From Paraburkholderia nodosa (GTDB taxonomy: Bacteria; Pseudomonadota; Gammaproteobacteria; Burkholderiales; Burkholderiaceae), in the NCBI RefSeq assembly GCF_001718195.1, contig NZ_MCNV01000020.1, positions 62,001 to 126,000 on the forward strand: a stretch of DNA of 64,000 bases. Direction: 5' to 3'. Positions 8,444 to 17,232 of this stretch are shown here, piece after piece. How positions within the stretch are numbered: the stretch's first letter is position 1; every line of letters begins with the position of its first letter. The notes under the pieces were generated by a model. It worked only from the letters and a program-made list of their open reading frames with translations, ran no database searches and was not told the origin of the DNA. Position numbers and translations under genes: made by a program.

Positions 8444-9227
8444 CGGGCGCCTCCGTCGTTCGGCCTTCGGTTTGAGAGCGAGTGCGCAACGGCGCTCCGC
8501 CGTCGGCGGCCGGCTCCTCGCGGAACCGACCGCCGTTCCCCCGGCCGGATGGTCTCCTGGCTTGACTGCTTCCCCCGACTCCTGCCCTGTCGTCCGCGCA
8601 GCCGGGGGCGCGGACAACCGAATCGTTTGCAGTCTCACCGACTGCACTACCTGCCGCTGACCTGTTTCGCTCGCCGCCGTGGTACGCCGCCAGCAGCGTC
8701 GCCAACCGTCTGCGGCCACGCGCGAGCCGCGACATCACGGTGCCGAGCGGCAGATCGGCGATCGCCGCGATCTCGCGATAACCCAGCTCCTCCAGCTCGC
8801 GCAGCACCAGTACTTCCCGATACTCCACCGGCAGGCGCCTGAGCGCATCCTGCACATAACGGGTGTCTTCGGCGCGGATCGCGAGCGTCTCGGGATCGAC
8901 GCCGCCCGTTTCCCAGCCTTCGAGCGGCGCGTCGTCGCGCAACTCGTCGAACGGCGCCACCTCTTCCGCGCCCGCGCGCCGCCGCCATTCGTCGTACCAG
9001 ACGCGCCGCACGATCGCGAGCAGCCAGGGGCGGGCCTCGTCGCCGCGAAACGCGTCGAAGAAGCGGAACGCCCGCAGAAACGCCTCCTGGACGATATCTT
9101 CCGCGTCGCCCGGGTTACGCGAGAGCCAGCGCGCGAGGTTGTAGGCCGCATCGAGATGCGGCAGCGCCAGCGCCTGAAAGCGGCGGCTGCGTGCGGCCTC
9201 ATCCTGCTCGTACGCGGTTTCTCCCAC
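8433..9227 (-). CDS. ECF RNA polymerase sigma factor
   Basis: This is an extracytoplasmic-function sigma-70 protein. Region 2 holds NPGDAEDIVQEAFLRAFRFF and the WLLAIVRRVWYDEWRRR helix. Region 4 holds LPVEYREVLVLRELEELGYR and LPLGTVMSRLARGRRRL. GTG 9227 was chosen because GAGGGGAC lies 5 bases upstream; a farther GTG at 9281 is possible. The recognisable fold ends near base 8668. The frame then continues for about 75 Gly/Arg-rich residues that look unlike sigma factors. This tail coincides with a riboswitch-like element and may be non-functional sequence lacking stop codons at high GC. Confidence 0.9.
   Translation of the reverse strand: MGETAYEQDEAARSRRFQALALPHLDAAYNLARWLSRNPGDAEDIVQEAFLRAFRFFDAFRGDEARPWLLAIVRRVWYDEWRRRAGAEEVAPFDELRDDAPLEGWETGGVDPETLAIRAEDTRYVQDALRRLPVEYREVLVLRELEELGYREIAAIADLPLGTVMSRLARGRRRLATLLAAYHGGERNRSAAGSAVGETANDSVVRAPGCADDRAGVGGSSQARRPSGRGNGGRFREEPAADGGAPLRTRSQTEGRTTEAPDEL
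8545..8690 (-). promoter_or_regulatory. Cobalamin-riboswitch-like element (possibly degenerate)
   Basis: Read on the minus strand, AAGCCAGGAGACC (8551-8563) matches the 3' hallmark of AdoCbl riboswitches. GGGGGAAG lies 8 bases before it, as in the family, preceded by a GTCG-closed hairpin. Further upstream GGTGAGACT and GAAACAGG recall the 5' core. The classic P1 partner strand and the CCCGCAACTGT box are not clear. The element ends about 100 bases before the anti-sigma gene, so it could control that gene. It may equally be a decayed remnant. Limits are approximate. Confidence 0.42.
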
Positions 9228-9351
9228 GTCGTCCCCTCGCGTCTTCGTTTGGCTTACGCGACCGTGGCCGCATACAGGCACTACCGAAGCTCGGGCCAGT
9301 TTATTCCCGCTCCGTGCGCACGAAAACGAAAAATAAATGCGAAGCGCGCGA

Positions 9352-10260
9352 CTACGCGCCGGCCCAGTACCCCGGCCGCGCGTAGACCTCCTTGAGGTAG
9401 TCGATGAAGTAGCGCACGCGCGCCGGCACGTAGCGCTGCTGCGGATACACCGCGAGGATGTCGTAATCGGGCAGCGCGTATTCGTCGAGCACCGTTTCGA
9501 GTTCGCCGCGCGCGAGCTGGGCGTCGATCTCCCAGGTCGAACGCCAGCCGAGGCCGAGGCTCTCGGTCACCCAGCGATGCAGCAGCTCGCCGTCGTTGCA
9601 GTCGAGCGTGCCGCCCACGCGCACGGTGACGAGCTTGCCGCCGCGGCTGAAGTACCAGCCGCGGTTCTGGCCGCCCTGCAGGTTGAACGCGAGGCAATTG
9701 TGGTTTGGCAGGTCTTCGAGCGTTTTCGGCCGCCCGTGCTTGCGGAAATATTCGGGCGTGCCGCACACGACGCGCCGGTTGGTGGCGAGCTTCACGGCGA
9801 CGAAGTTCGGGTCCACCGCGCCGCCGATGCGGATCGACAGGTCGTAGCCCTCGCGCACCAGATCGACCACGCGGTCGGTGAGATTGAACGACACCTGCAG
9901 TTCGGGCTTGTCGGCGAGGAACTCGGGCGCGAGCGGCGCGACGTGCTTGCGCCCGAACGCCGCCGGCGCCGAGACGATCAGATGGCCGCTCACCACCTGG
10001 CGCCCGGCGGATAGTTCGTTTTCGGCCTGATCCCAGTCGGCGAGCAGGCCGCGGCAGCGTTCGAGAAAGGCCGCGCCCTCCTCGCTCACCACGAGCCGCC
10101 GCGTGGAACGGTAGATGAGCTTCACGCCGAGGCGCTTTTCCAGCGCGTCGATACGACGCCCGAGGATCACCGGCGAAACGCCTTCCTCGAGCGCCGCCGC
10201 CGCGAGGCTGCCCGCTTCTGCGACGCGCACGAAGGTCTCGATCTGCTTGAAGCGGTCCAT
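9352..10260 (-). CDS. LysR-family regulator divergent from gcl
   Basis: A 302-residue LysR-type regulator. The winged-helix N-terminus MDRFKQIETFVRVAEAGSL runs to about residue 65. A periplasmic-binding-like effector domain follows, with the C-terminal VYPQQRYVPARVRYFIDYL typical of the CrgA/DmlR-like subgroup. ATG 10260 was chosen; 33 upstream in-frame residues look non-coding. It is divergent from gcl across a 173-base intergenic region and is the obvious candidate regulator of the glyoxylate operon. The effector is unknown. Confidence 0.9.
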   Translation of the reverse strand: MDRFKQIETFVRVAEAGSLAAAALEEGVSPVILGRRIDALEKRLGVKLIYRSTRRLVVSEEGAAFLERCRGLLADWDQAENELSAGRQVVSGHLIVSAPAAFGRKHVAPLAPEFLADKPELQVSFNLTDRVVDLVREGYDLSIRIGGAVDPNFVAVKLATNRRVVCGTPEYFRKHGRPKTLEDLPNHNCLAFNLQGGQNRGWYFSRGGKLVTVRVGGTLDCNDGELLHRWVTESLGLGWRSTWEIDAQLARGELETVLDEYALPDYDILAVYPQQRYVPARVRYFIDYLKEVYARPGYWAGA

Positions 10261-10433
10261 TGCGTGTCTCCCCCGTCGGGTTGCGAGCCGGAAAGCCCCC
10301 TCCCGCCGGCATTCCATACTTTTTGTTTCGGAATAAACGACCTGGACTGATCTTATCAAACCTTTCCTGCGCCCCTAAAGTGGGCCTCAACGCATCGCCA
10401 TTCCTCGCATACGAGACATTCAGGAGAACAATC

Positions 10434-12218
10434 ATGGCCAAAATGAGAGCCGTCGACGCCGCCGTTCTGGTGCTCGAAAAAGAAGGCATCGACACCGCTT
10501 TCGGCGTGCCGGGCGCCGCCATCAATCCGTTCTATTCGGCGATGAAAAGGGCCGGCGGCATCACGCACGTGCTGGCGCGCCACGTCGAAGGCGCCTCGCA
10601 CATGGCCGAAGGCTACACGCGCGCCACGCCGGGCAACATCGGCGTGTGTATCGGCACCTCGGGCCCCGCGGGCACCGACATGATCACGGGCCTCTACTCG
10701 GCCCAGGCCGATTCGATTCCGATCCTCGCGATCACGGGCCAGGCGCCGCGCGCGCGCCTCTACAAGGAAGACTTCCAGGCCGTCGACATCGAGTCGATCG
10801 CCAAGCCCGTCACCAAGTGGGCCGTCACCGTGCGCGAGCCGGCGCTCGTGCCGCGCGTTTTCCAGCAGGCGTTCCATCTGATGCGCTCGGGCCGTCCTGG
10901 TCCGGTGCTGGTCGATCTGCCGATCGACGTGCAGCTCGCCGAAATCGAATTCGACATCGACACGTACGAGCCGCTGCCGGTCTACAAGCCGCGCGCGACG
11001 CGCAAGCAGATCGAAGCCGCGCTCGAACTGCTCAACGCGAGCGACAAACCGCTGATCGTCTCGGGCGGCGGCGTGCTCAACGCGGCAGCCGAAGACCTGC
11101 TCGTGCAGTTCGCCGAAACCGTGGGCGTGCCCGTGATCCCGACGCTCATGTCGTGGGGCGCGATTGCCGACGACCATCCGCTCATGGCCGGCATGGTCGG
11201 CCTGCAGACCTCGCATCGCTACGGCAACGCCACGATGCTCGCCTCCGACTTCGTGCTCGGCATCGGCAACCGCTGGGCGAACCGCCATACGGGCAGCGTC
11301 GAGGTGTACACGAAGGGTCGCAAGTTCGTGCACGTCGATATCGAACCGACGCAGATCGGCCGCGTGTTCGGCCCGGATCTCGGCATTGTCTCGGACGCGA
11401 AGGCCGCACTCGAACTGTTCGTCGAAATCGCCAGGGAATGGAAGGCCGCGGGCAAGCTGAAGGATCGCAGCGCGTGGGTGGCCGACTGCCAGGAGCGCAA
11501 GCGCACGATGCTTCGCAAGACGCACTTCGAGAACACGCCGATCAAGCCGCAACGCGTGTACGAAGAGATGAACAAGGCGTTTGGCCGCGACACCTGCTAC
11601 GTGAGCACCATCGGCCTTTCGCAGATCGCCGGCGCGCAGTTCCTGCACGTGTACAAGGCGCGCAACTGGATCAACTGCGGCCAGGCGGGCCCGCTCGGCT
11701 GGACGATTCCCGCGGCGCTCGGTGTGCGCGCAGCCGATCCGACGCGTCCCATCGTGGCGCTCTCGGGCGACTACGACTTCCAGTTCATGGTCGAAGAGCT
11801 GGCCGTGGGCGCGCAGTTCAAGCTGCCGTACGTACACGTGGTCGTGAACAACTCGTATCTCGGCCTGATCCGCCAGGCGCAGCGCGCGTTCGACATGGAC
11901 TTCTGCGTGCAGCTCGCGTTCGAGAACATCAACGCGCCCGAAGTGAACGGCTATGGCGTCGATCACGTCACGGTCGCCGAAGGCCTCGGCTGCAAGGCGC
12001 TGCGCGTGTTCAAGCCGGAAGAGATCGCCCCGGCGCTCAAGCAGGCCCAGGCGCTCGCCGCCGAGCACAGCGTGCCGGTCGTCGTCGAAGTGATTCTCGA
12101 GCGCGTGACCAACATCTCGATGGGCGCTGAAATCGACGCCATCAACGAGTTCGAGGAACTGGCCGAAAAACCCGAGCACGCGCCGACTGCCATCAGCGCG
12201 ATCAATGCCCTCGACTGA
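10434..12218 (+). CDS. gcl: Glyoxylate carboligase (tartronate-semialdehyde synthase)
   Basis: Gcl is a ThDP- and FAD-binding enzyme that condenses two glyoxylate molecules into tartronate semialdehyde with loss of CO2. The 594-residue length is almost that of E. coli Gcl. The usual catalytic Glu of ThDP enzymes is replaced by Val51 in RHVEGASHMAEGY, a hallmark of this enzyme. The ThDP/Mg2+ region GDYDFQFMVEELAVG is intact. AGGAGAACAATC precedes ATG 10434. It leads the operon gcl-hyi-glxR. Confidence 0.97.
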   Translation: MAKMRAVDAAVLVLEKEGIDTAFGVPGAAINPFYSAMKRAGGITHVLARHVEGASHMAEGYTRATPGNIGVCIGTSGPAGTDMITGLYSAQADSIPILAITGQAPRARLYKEDFQAVDIESIAKPVTKWAVTVREPALVPRVFQQAFHLMRSGRPGPVLVDLPIDVQLAEIEFDIDTYEPLPVYKPRATRKQIEAALELLNASDKPLIVSGGGVLNAAAEDLLVQFAETVGVPVIPTLMSWGAIADDHPLMAGMVGLQTSHRYGNATMLASDFVLGIGNRWANRHTGSVEVYTKGRKFVHVDIEPTQIGRVFGPDLGIVSDAKAALELFVEIAREWKAAGKLKDRSAWVADCQERKRTMLRKTHFENTPIKPQRVYEEMNKAFGRDTCYVSTIGLSQIAGAQFLHVYKARNWINCGQAGPLGWTIPAALGVRAADPTRPIVALSGDYDFQFMVEELAVGAQFKLPYVHVVVNNSYLGLIRQAQRAFDMDFCVQLAFENINAPEVNGYGVDHVTVAEGLGCKALRVFKPEEIAPALKQAQALAAEHSVPVVVEVILERVTNISMGAEIDAINEFEELAEKPEHAPTAISAINALD

Positions 12219-12343
12219 GCGCACTCGAGCCCGCATCAACGCAGCACGAGCGGCGCGCTTGGCATCGGCGCGCTGCCTGAATGATTGACTGCGTGACCTC
12301 CCGCCTGACTTCTTTCATTGACCGACCAGCGAGACCCAGCACC

Positions 12344-13141
12344 ATGCCAAAATTCGCCGCGAACCTCACCATGCTGTTCAACGAAGTGCCCTTCCTCGAC
12401 CGCTTCGCAGCGGCCGCACAAGCGGGCTTCGACGCCGTGGAGTTCCTGTTCCCGTATCCGTACAAGGCCGCCGACCTGGCCGAGCGTCTCGAGGTCAACG
12501 GGCTGAAGCTCGTCCTCCACAACCTGCCCGCCGGCAACTGGGAAGCGGGCGAGCGCGGCATTGCCTGCCTGCCCGAGCGCCGCGGCGAGTTCCAGGAAGG
12601 CGTGGGCCGCGCGATCGACTATGCGAAGGCGCTGAAGGTGCCGCAACTGAACTGCCTCGTCGGCATTCCGACGGCAGGCGTCGATCGCGACACGGCGCTC
12701 GCCACGATCGTCGAGAACCTGCGCTACGCCGCGGGTGAATTGAAACGCGAAGGCATCCGCCTGCTGGTCGAGCCGTGCAATTCGTACGACATTCCCGGCT
12801 TCGCGCTGAACCGCTCGGGCGAAGCGCTCGACGTGATCGAAAAGACCGGCTCGGACAACCTCTTCCTGCAGTACGACATCTATCACATGCAGCGTATGGA
12901 AGGCGAACTCGCCGCGACGATCAAGAAGCACTTCGCGAAAATCGCCCACGTCCAGCTCGCCGACAATCCTGGCCGCAACGAACCCGGCACGGGCGAAATC
13001 AACTACCCGTTCCTGTTCGATCTGCTCGACTCGCTCGGCTACGAAGGCCACATCGGCTGCGAGTACAAGCCGCGCACGACGACCGTCGAAGGCCTCGGCT
13101 GGCTGCGCAGCGCGAAGCAGCGCACCGCCGAACTCGCCTGA
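12344..13141 (+). CDS. hyi: Hydroxypyruvate isomerase
   Basis: Hyi interconverts tartronate semialdehyde and hydroxypyruvate. It is a 265-residue TIM-barrel of the xylose-isomerase-like family. MPKFAANLTMLFNEVPFLDRF at the start is characteristic. The Glu/Asp/His metal ligands are visible around LLVEPCNSYDIPG, LQYDIYHMQRMEG and the late GCEYKP. It lies between gcl and glxR, which fixes its role in glyoxylate catabolism. Confidence 0.95.
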   Translation: MPKFAANLTMLFNEVPFLDRFAAAAQAGFDAVEFLFPYPYKAADLAERLEVNGLKLVLHNLPAGNWEAGERGIACLPERRGEFQEGVGRAIDYAKALKVPQLNCLVGIPTAGVDRDTALATIVENLRYAAGELKREGIRLLVEPCNSYDIPGFALNRSGEALDVIEKTGSDNLFLQYDIYHMQRMEGELAATIKKHFAKIAHVQLADNPGRNEPGTGEINYPFLFDLLDSLGYEGHIGCEYKPRTTTVEGLGWLRSAKQRTAELA

Positions 13142-13184
13142 TCACGTACGCACATTCACGCATTCGCTTTAACGGAGACACAAG

Positions 13185-14090
13185 ATGGCAAAGATTGGCT
13201 TTATCGGACTCGGCATCATGGGCGCGCACATGGCGCGCAACCTCATCAAGGGCGGCCACACGCTCGCCGTGAACGGCAAGTATCCGGTGCCCGACGACCT
13301 GCGCACGCAAACCGAAGTCGTCGCCGATTCGACGGCTGTCGCGAAGGTGTCGGACATCGTCATCGTGATGGTGCCGGACACGCCTGATGTCGCCAACGTC
13401 CTGTTCGCCGACGACGGCGTCGCCAAGGGTCTCTCGGCCGGCAAGCTCGTGATCGACATGAGCTCGATCTCGCCGCTCGAAACGCAACAGTTCGCCAAAC
13501 AGATCAACGCACTCGGCTGCGACTATCTCGACGCGCCGGTCTCGGGCGGCGAAGTCGGCGCACGCGAAGCCACGCTCACGATCATGGTGGGCGGCCCGCA
13601 GAAGTCGTTCGATCTTGCCAAGCCGCTGTTCGAATTGATGGGCAAGAATATTTCGCTCATCGGCGACAACGGCGCGGGCCAGACCTGCAAGGTGGCGAAC
13701 CAGATCATCGTCGCGCTGAACATCGAGGCCGTGGCCGAAGCGCTGCTGTTCGCAGCACGTTCGGGCGCGGACCCCGAGCGCGTGCGCAAGGCCCTCATGG
13801 GCGGCTTCGCTTCGTCGCGCATTCTCGAAGTGCACGGCGAGCGCATGACCAGGCGCACGTTCAATCCGGGCTTCCGCATCGAACTGCACCAGAAGGACCT
13901 GAATCTCGCGATCGACGGCGCGCGCAAGCTGGGCATCGCCCTGCCGCATACCGCGAGCGCGCAGCAGCTCTTCAGCGTGTGCGCCGCGAACGGCGGCAAG
14001 GCATGGGACCACTCGGCCATGATCCGCGCGCTCGAGATCATGGCGAACTTCGAGATCGCCGAGCCGCAAGCGCAGGTGAAGGTGGCTTGA
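13185..14090 (+). CDS. glxR: 2-hydroxy-3-oxopropionate (tartronate semialdehyde) reductase
   Basis: GlxR reduces tartronate semialdehyde to D-glycerate with NAD(P)H, closing the glycerate pathway. It has 301 residues. The Rossmann motif is IGFIGLGIMGAHMARNL, the substrate-binding signature DAPVSGGEVGAREATLTIM, and the catalytic Lys lies in GAGQTCKVANQI. It is the last gene of the operon, 43 bases after hyi, with GGAGACACAAG before ATG 13185. Confidence 0.95.
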   Translation: MAKIGFIGLGIMGAHMARNLIKGGHTLAVNGKYPVPDDLRTQTEVVADSTAVAKVSDIVIVMVPDTPDVANVLFADDGVAKGLSAGKLVIDMSSISPLETQQFAKQINALGCDYLDAPVSGGEVGAREATLTIMVGGPQKSFDLAKPLFELMGKNISLIGDNGAGQTCKVANQIIVALNIEAVAEALLFAARSGADPERVRKALMGGFASSRILEVHGERMTRRTFNPGFRIELHQKDLNLAIDGARKLGIALPHTASAQQLFSVCAANGGKAWDHSAMIRALEIMANFEIAEPQAQVKVA

Positions 14091-14544
14091 TTTTCAGCGG
14101 TAGCAGGTAGCAGCACGGCGGTTCGCGCGACGCAACGAGCGGACCGCCTGTAGAACCGGATTACGCATACCGGCTGGTGCGCAGGCATTCGAGCGTGTGC
14201 ATCAGCCTCCCGTGGGGCGCTTCGCGGCGGCGGCAACCGTCGCGAGGCAAATCGGTGCCGCTCTGGGCTGAGGGCGGCCAGTGGGGTCCGAAAGCGGCGC
14301 CCGGTGACGGCGGGGAAGCCTTGGTCGGTCAGACGTCGTCATCGGGTGTCCGCGTGTCGGATGCCCGTTTTTCTTTGCCTTCTCTCTTCTTTCCCCGGTT
14401 TCACACTCTTTGACGCTGCCCCGATGGACGCGTTCGCGACCGCGTTTCCAGAATCGTGCTTTCATCGGGCTGTCATGCCGACGGGTCAATGTGGACCCGA
14501 CGCGTGACCACCCAGTCATTTCCAGCACGTGAGGAGTGTGATCG
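14091..14544 (+). other. Intergenic stretch between glxR and kbp
   Basis: 454 bases without a convincing gene. They hold a probable terminator (14343-14372), several GC-rich hairpin-forming segments near 14200-14300, and the presumed kbp promoter region. No riboswitch or small ORF with a good start could be supported. Confidence 0.5.
14343..14372 (+). terminator. Probable terminator of gcl-hyi-glxR
   Basis: CGGGTGTCCG and CGGATGCCCG form a 10-bp stem (two G-U pairs) with loop CGTGT followed by TTTTT. It lies about 250 bases after glxR. Confidence 0.65.
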
Positions 14545-15054
14545 ATGGGCATTATCAATTTCATCAAGGAAGCAGGCGAAAAACTCTTCGGCACGGCTGC
14601 CGCGCCGGCCGCCGCCGCGGAACCCGCTGCCGCACCGGCAGACCCCGCCGCGAATCTCGCCGAGCTGAACCAGAAGGCCGGCGACGCGATCGCGGCCTAT
14701 ATCCGCTCGCAGGGCCTCGACGCCGACAACCTCGGCGTGACCTACGACGGCGTCTCGCACACGGTGACGGTCACCGGCAACGCCGCCGACCAGCCCACCA
14801 AGGAGAAGATCCTCGTCGCGGCCGGCAACGTGCAGAACGTCGACAAGGTCGACGACCAGATGACCGTGACCAACCCCGCGCCCGAAGCGCAGCACCACAC
14901 GGTCGTTGCCGGCGACAACCTCTGGAAGATCGCCGAAAAGTACTATGGCAGCGGCGCGAAGAACGACGCGATCTTCGAGGCGAACACGCCGATGCTCAAG
15001 AGCCCGGACAAGATCTATCCGGGTCAGGTGCTCGTGATTCCGCCGCTGCAGTAA
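14545..15054 (+). CDS. kbp: Kbp-type BON + LysM protein
   Basis: This is an orthologue of E. coli Kbp (YgaU), a K+-binding protein with one BON and one LysM domain. It has 169 residues: MGIINFIKEAGEKLFG, then an Ala/Pro linker longer than in E. coli. The BON domain (about 45-105) is followed by LysM (about 115-165) ending FEANTPMLKSPDKIYPGQ. No signal peptide is seen, so a cytoplasmic site is expected. GAGGAGTGTGATCG precedes the ATG. The gene is monocistronic with a strong terminator. Confidence 0.93.
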   Translation: MGIINFIKEAGEKLFGTAAAPAAAAEPAAAPADPAANLAELNQKAGDAIAAYIRSQGLDADNLGVTYDGVSHTVTVTGNAADQPTKEKILVAAGNVQNVDKVDDQMTVTNPAPEAQHHTVVAGDNLWKIAEKYYGSGAKNDAIFEANTPMLKSPDKIYPGQVLVIPPLQ

Positions 15055-15087
15055 GTGCGGCGACACACGAACAGGGCCAGAAACGAA

Positions 15088-15123
15088 ACGGGCCTGGCGG
15101 AGCGATCCGCCAGGCCCGTTTTA
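15088..15123. terminator. Terminator between kbp and the asparaginase gene
   Basis: A perfect 14-bp stem (ACGGGCCTGGCGGA with its complement) and GCGA loop is followed by TTTA on the plus strand. AAA on the other side allows use by the convergent asparaginase transcript. Confidence 0.85.
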
Positions 15124-15141
15124 CTTTGTACGCGGCCAGGC

Positions 15142-16170
15142 TCAGTACGTGTCGAACACGCCCTGCAGCCCCGCCTTGTCGGTCGTGCCAGCCGCCAGCG
15201 CGAGCAGCAGCAGCACACGCGCCTTGTACGGGCTAAGCGTGCCCGAAGACACGAAGCCGAGCGTATCGTCCTTGGCCGCGCCGTTGTGCATCACGTGGCC
15301 CGAGCCGACGCGCGAGGCGCGCACGACGGCCACGCCCTTGGCGGCCGCTTCGGCCAGCGACTGCTGCAACGCGCCGTGAATCGAGCCGTTGCCCGTGCCG
15401 GCCACGACGAACCCATCCACACCGGCGGCAAAGAGTGCTTCGACCGCCGCGCGCGACACGCCCGCGTAGCTCGTCACGATCTCGACCTGCGGCCATTGGA
15501 CCGGTGCCGTGAACGGCGCATCGACCGTATGCGGGCGCAGCGCGCGGCGCTGGAATTCCACGCGCCCATCCTGCACCCAGCCCAGCGCGCCGATTTCCGG
15601 CGACTGGAATGCATCCACCGCATAGGTGCTGATCTTCGCGACGTCGCGTGCGCAATGAATGCGGTTATTGAACGCCACCAGCACGCCCTGTCCCGCCGCC
15701 GCCTCGCTCGCCGCGAGCGTGACGGCATTGAGCAGATTGAGCGGGCCGTCGGCGGAAAGCGCCGTGGCGGGCCGCATGGCGGCCGTCAAGATACATGGCT
15801 TCGCGCTCTTCACCGTGAGATGCAGCAGGTACGCGGTTTCTTCGAGCGTATCCGTGCCGTGCGTGATCACCACGCCGTCGATCTCGTCGCTGGCGAGCAG
15901 TTCGTTCACGCGCTGCGCGAGCGTAGTCCACAGCGCAAGCGACATGTCCTTGCTGTCGATGCTCGCGACCTGCTCGGCATGGATCTGGGCGATGGCGTCG
16001 AGGCCCGGCACGGCTGCGAGCAGCTGCGCGACGCCGATCACGCCGGCCTGGTAGCCCGCGGTGTTCGCGGCGTCCGCGGCGGAGCCCGCAATCGTGCCGC
16101 CCGTGGCGAGCACGGCAATGCGCGGCAGCGCCCTGGGCGCCGCCGCTGAAGAGGAAGTGGAAGTATTCAT
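15142..16170 (-). CDS. L-asparaginase (type II-like)
   Basis: Asparaginase hydrolyses L-asparagine to aspartate and ammonia. It has 342 residues from ATG 16170. The two active-site boxes are intact: LATGGTIAGS near residue 21 (nucleophile Thr) and VVITHGTDTLEETAY in the middle. The later GFVVAGTGNGSIH is also typical. No export signal is seen, only a short Ser/Ala-rich N-terminus, so the location is uncertain although the sequence resembles the type II branch. It follows the cysB-like gene on the same strand with 50 bases between. Confidence 0.9.
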   Translation of the reverse strand: MNTSTSSSAAAPRALPRIAVLATGGTIAGSAADAANTAGYQAGVIGVAQLLAAVPGLDAIAQIHAEQVASIDSKDMSLALWTTLAQRVNELLASDEIDGVVITHGTDTLEETAYLLHLTVKSAKPCILTAAMRPATALSADGPLNLLNAVTLAASEAAAGQGVLVAFNNRIHCARDVAKISTYAVDAFQSPEIGALGWVQDGRVEFQRRALRPHTVDAPFTAPVQWPQVEIVTSYAGVSRAAVEALFAAGVDGFVVAGTGNGSIHGALQQSLAEAAAKGVAVVRASRVGSGHVMHNGAAKDDTLGFVSSGTLSPYKARVLLLLALAAGTTDKAGLQGVFDTY

Positions 16171-16220
16171 GGCGGCGATTTTAAGCGATCCGCCGCCCGC
16201 CGAGAAAATCAGCGCGCTTT

Positions 16221-17147
16221 TCAGGTTGCCTCGCGCAGCTGGCTCGCGATCTGCTGCTCGGTGAGCTGCGGCGCGAACATTTCGATGAGCCGGTACGCGT
16301 ACTGGCGCAGGAATGCGCCCTTGCGCAGGCCCACTCGCGTCGTGCTCGCATCGAAGAGATGCTCCGTGTCGAGCGCGACGAGTTCGCTGTCGCGCTTCGG
16401 GTCGTAGGCCATCGCCGCGACGATGCCCACGCCCATGCCGAGTTCGACGTAGGTCTTGATCACGTCCGCGTCGATGGCGGTCAGCACCACGTCGGGCACC
16501 ACGCTCGCTTTCGCGAACGCCTGGTCGATGTGCGAGCGGCCCGTGAAGTCCTGGTCGTAGGTGATGACCGGATACTCGGCCACGTCTTCGAGCGTGAGAT
16601 TTTCGCGGCCCACGAGCGGATGCGACTTCGGCACGACCACCACGTGATGCCACGAGTAGCACGGGAACGTGACGATGTCGGGGAAGCGGTCGAGCGCCTC
16701 GGTCGAGATGCCGATGTCGGCCTCGCCGTTGATGATCATCTGCGCGATCTGCTGCGGATTGCCCTGACGCAACGCGAGATGGACTTTCGGAAACACTTCG
16801 CGGAACCGGTGCACGACCTTAGGCAGCGCGTAACGCGCCTGCGTGTGCGTCGTCGCGACCACGAGGTGGCCGCTGTCCTGGTCCGCGAACTGGCGCGCCA
16901 CGCGGCGCAGGTTCTCGGCGTCGAGCAGCATGCGCTCGATCAGCTGATGCACGGCCTTGCCAGGCTCCGTGAGGCCGGTCAAGCGCTTGCCGCGGCGAAT
17001 GAAAATGTCCACGCCGAGCTCGTCTTCGAGATCCTTGATCTGCTTGGAGACGCCTGATTGCGACGTATACAGCACGTTCGCCACTTCGGTCAGGTTCATG
17101 TTCTGCCGTACGGCTTCGCGCACGAAACGCAACTGCTGAAAATTCAT
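16221..17147 (-). CDS. cysB: CysB-family LysR regulator
   Basis: A 308-residue regulator of the CysB/Cbl/SsuR group. The N-terminus MNFQQLRFVREAVRQNMNLTE and HTH NVLYTSQSGVSKQIKDLEDE are close to E. coli CysB. The effector domain binds O-acetylserine or sulfate-type ligands in that group. The neighbouring sulfate transporter genes cysA, cysW, cysT and sbp support a role in sulfur assimilation. Betaproteobacteria often hold two paralogues (CysB and SsuR), so the symbol is likely but not certain. Confidence 0.85.
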   Translation of the reverse strand: MNFQQLRFVREAVRQNMNLTEVANVLYTSQSGVSKQIKDLEDELGVDIFIRRGKRLTGLTEPGKAVHQLIERMLLDAENLRRVARQFADQDSGHLVVATTHTQARYALPKVVHRFREVFPKVHLALRQGNPQQIAQMIINGEADIGISTEALDRFPDIVTFPCYSWHHVVVVPKSHPLVGRENLTLEDVAEYPVITYDQDFTGRSHIDQAFAKASVVPDVVLTAIDADVIKTYVELGMGVGIVAAMAYDPKRDSELVALDTEHLFDASTTRVGLRKGAFLRQYAYRLIEMFAPQLTEQQIASQLREAT

Positions 17148-17232
17148 GGTCTTCTCTCCGGGACTGCTGACCGATTATTCGTTTTTGTCGATGTGAGCAC
17201 TGTAACGCTTGCTGCGCCGCTTTTTACAGCGC

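Noticed and set aside
10356..12239. 627-residue frame opposite gcl
   Set aside because: Antisense shadow; gcl is certain and fills the region.
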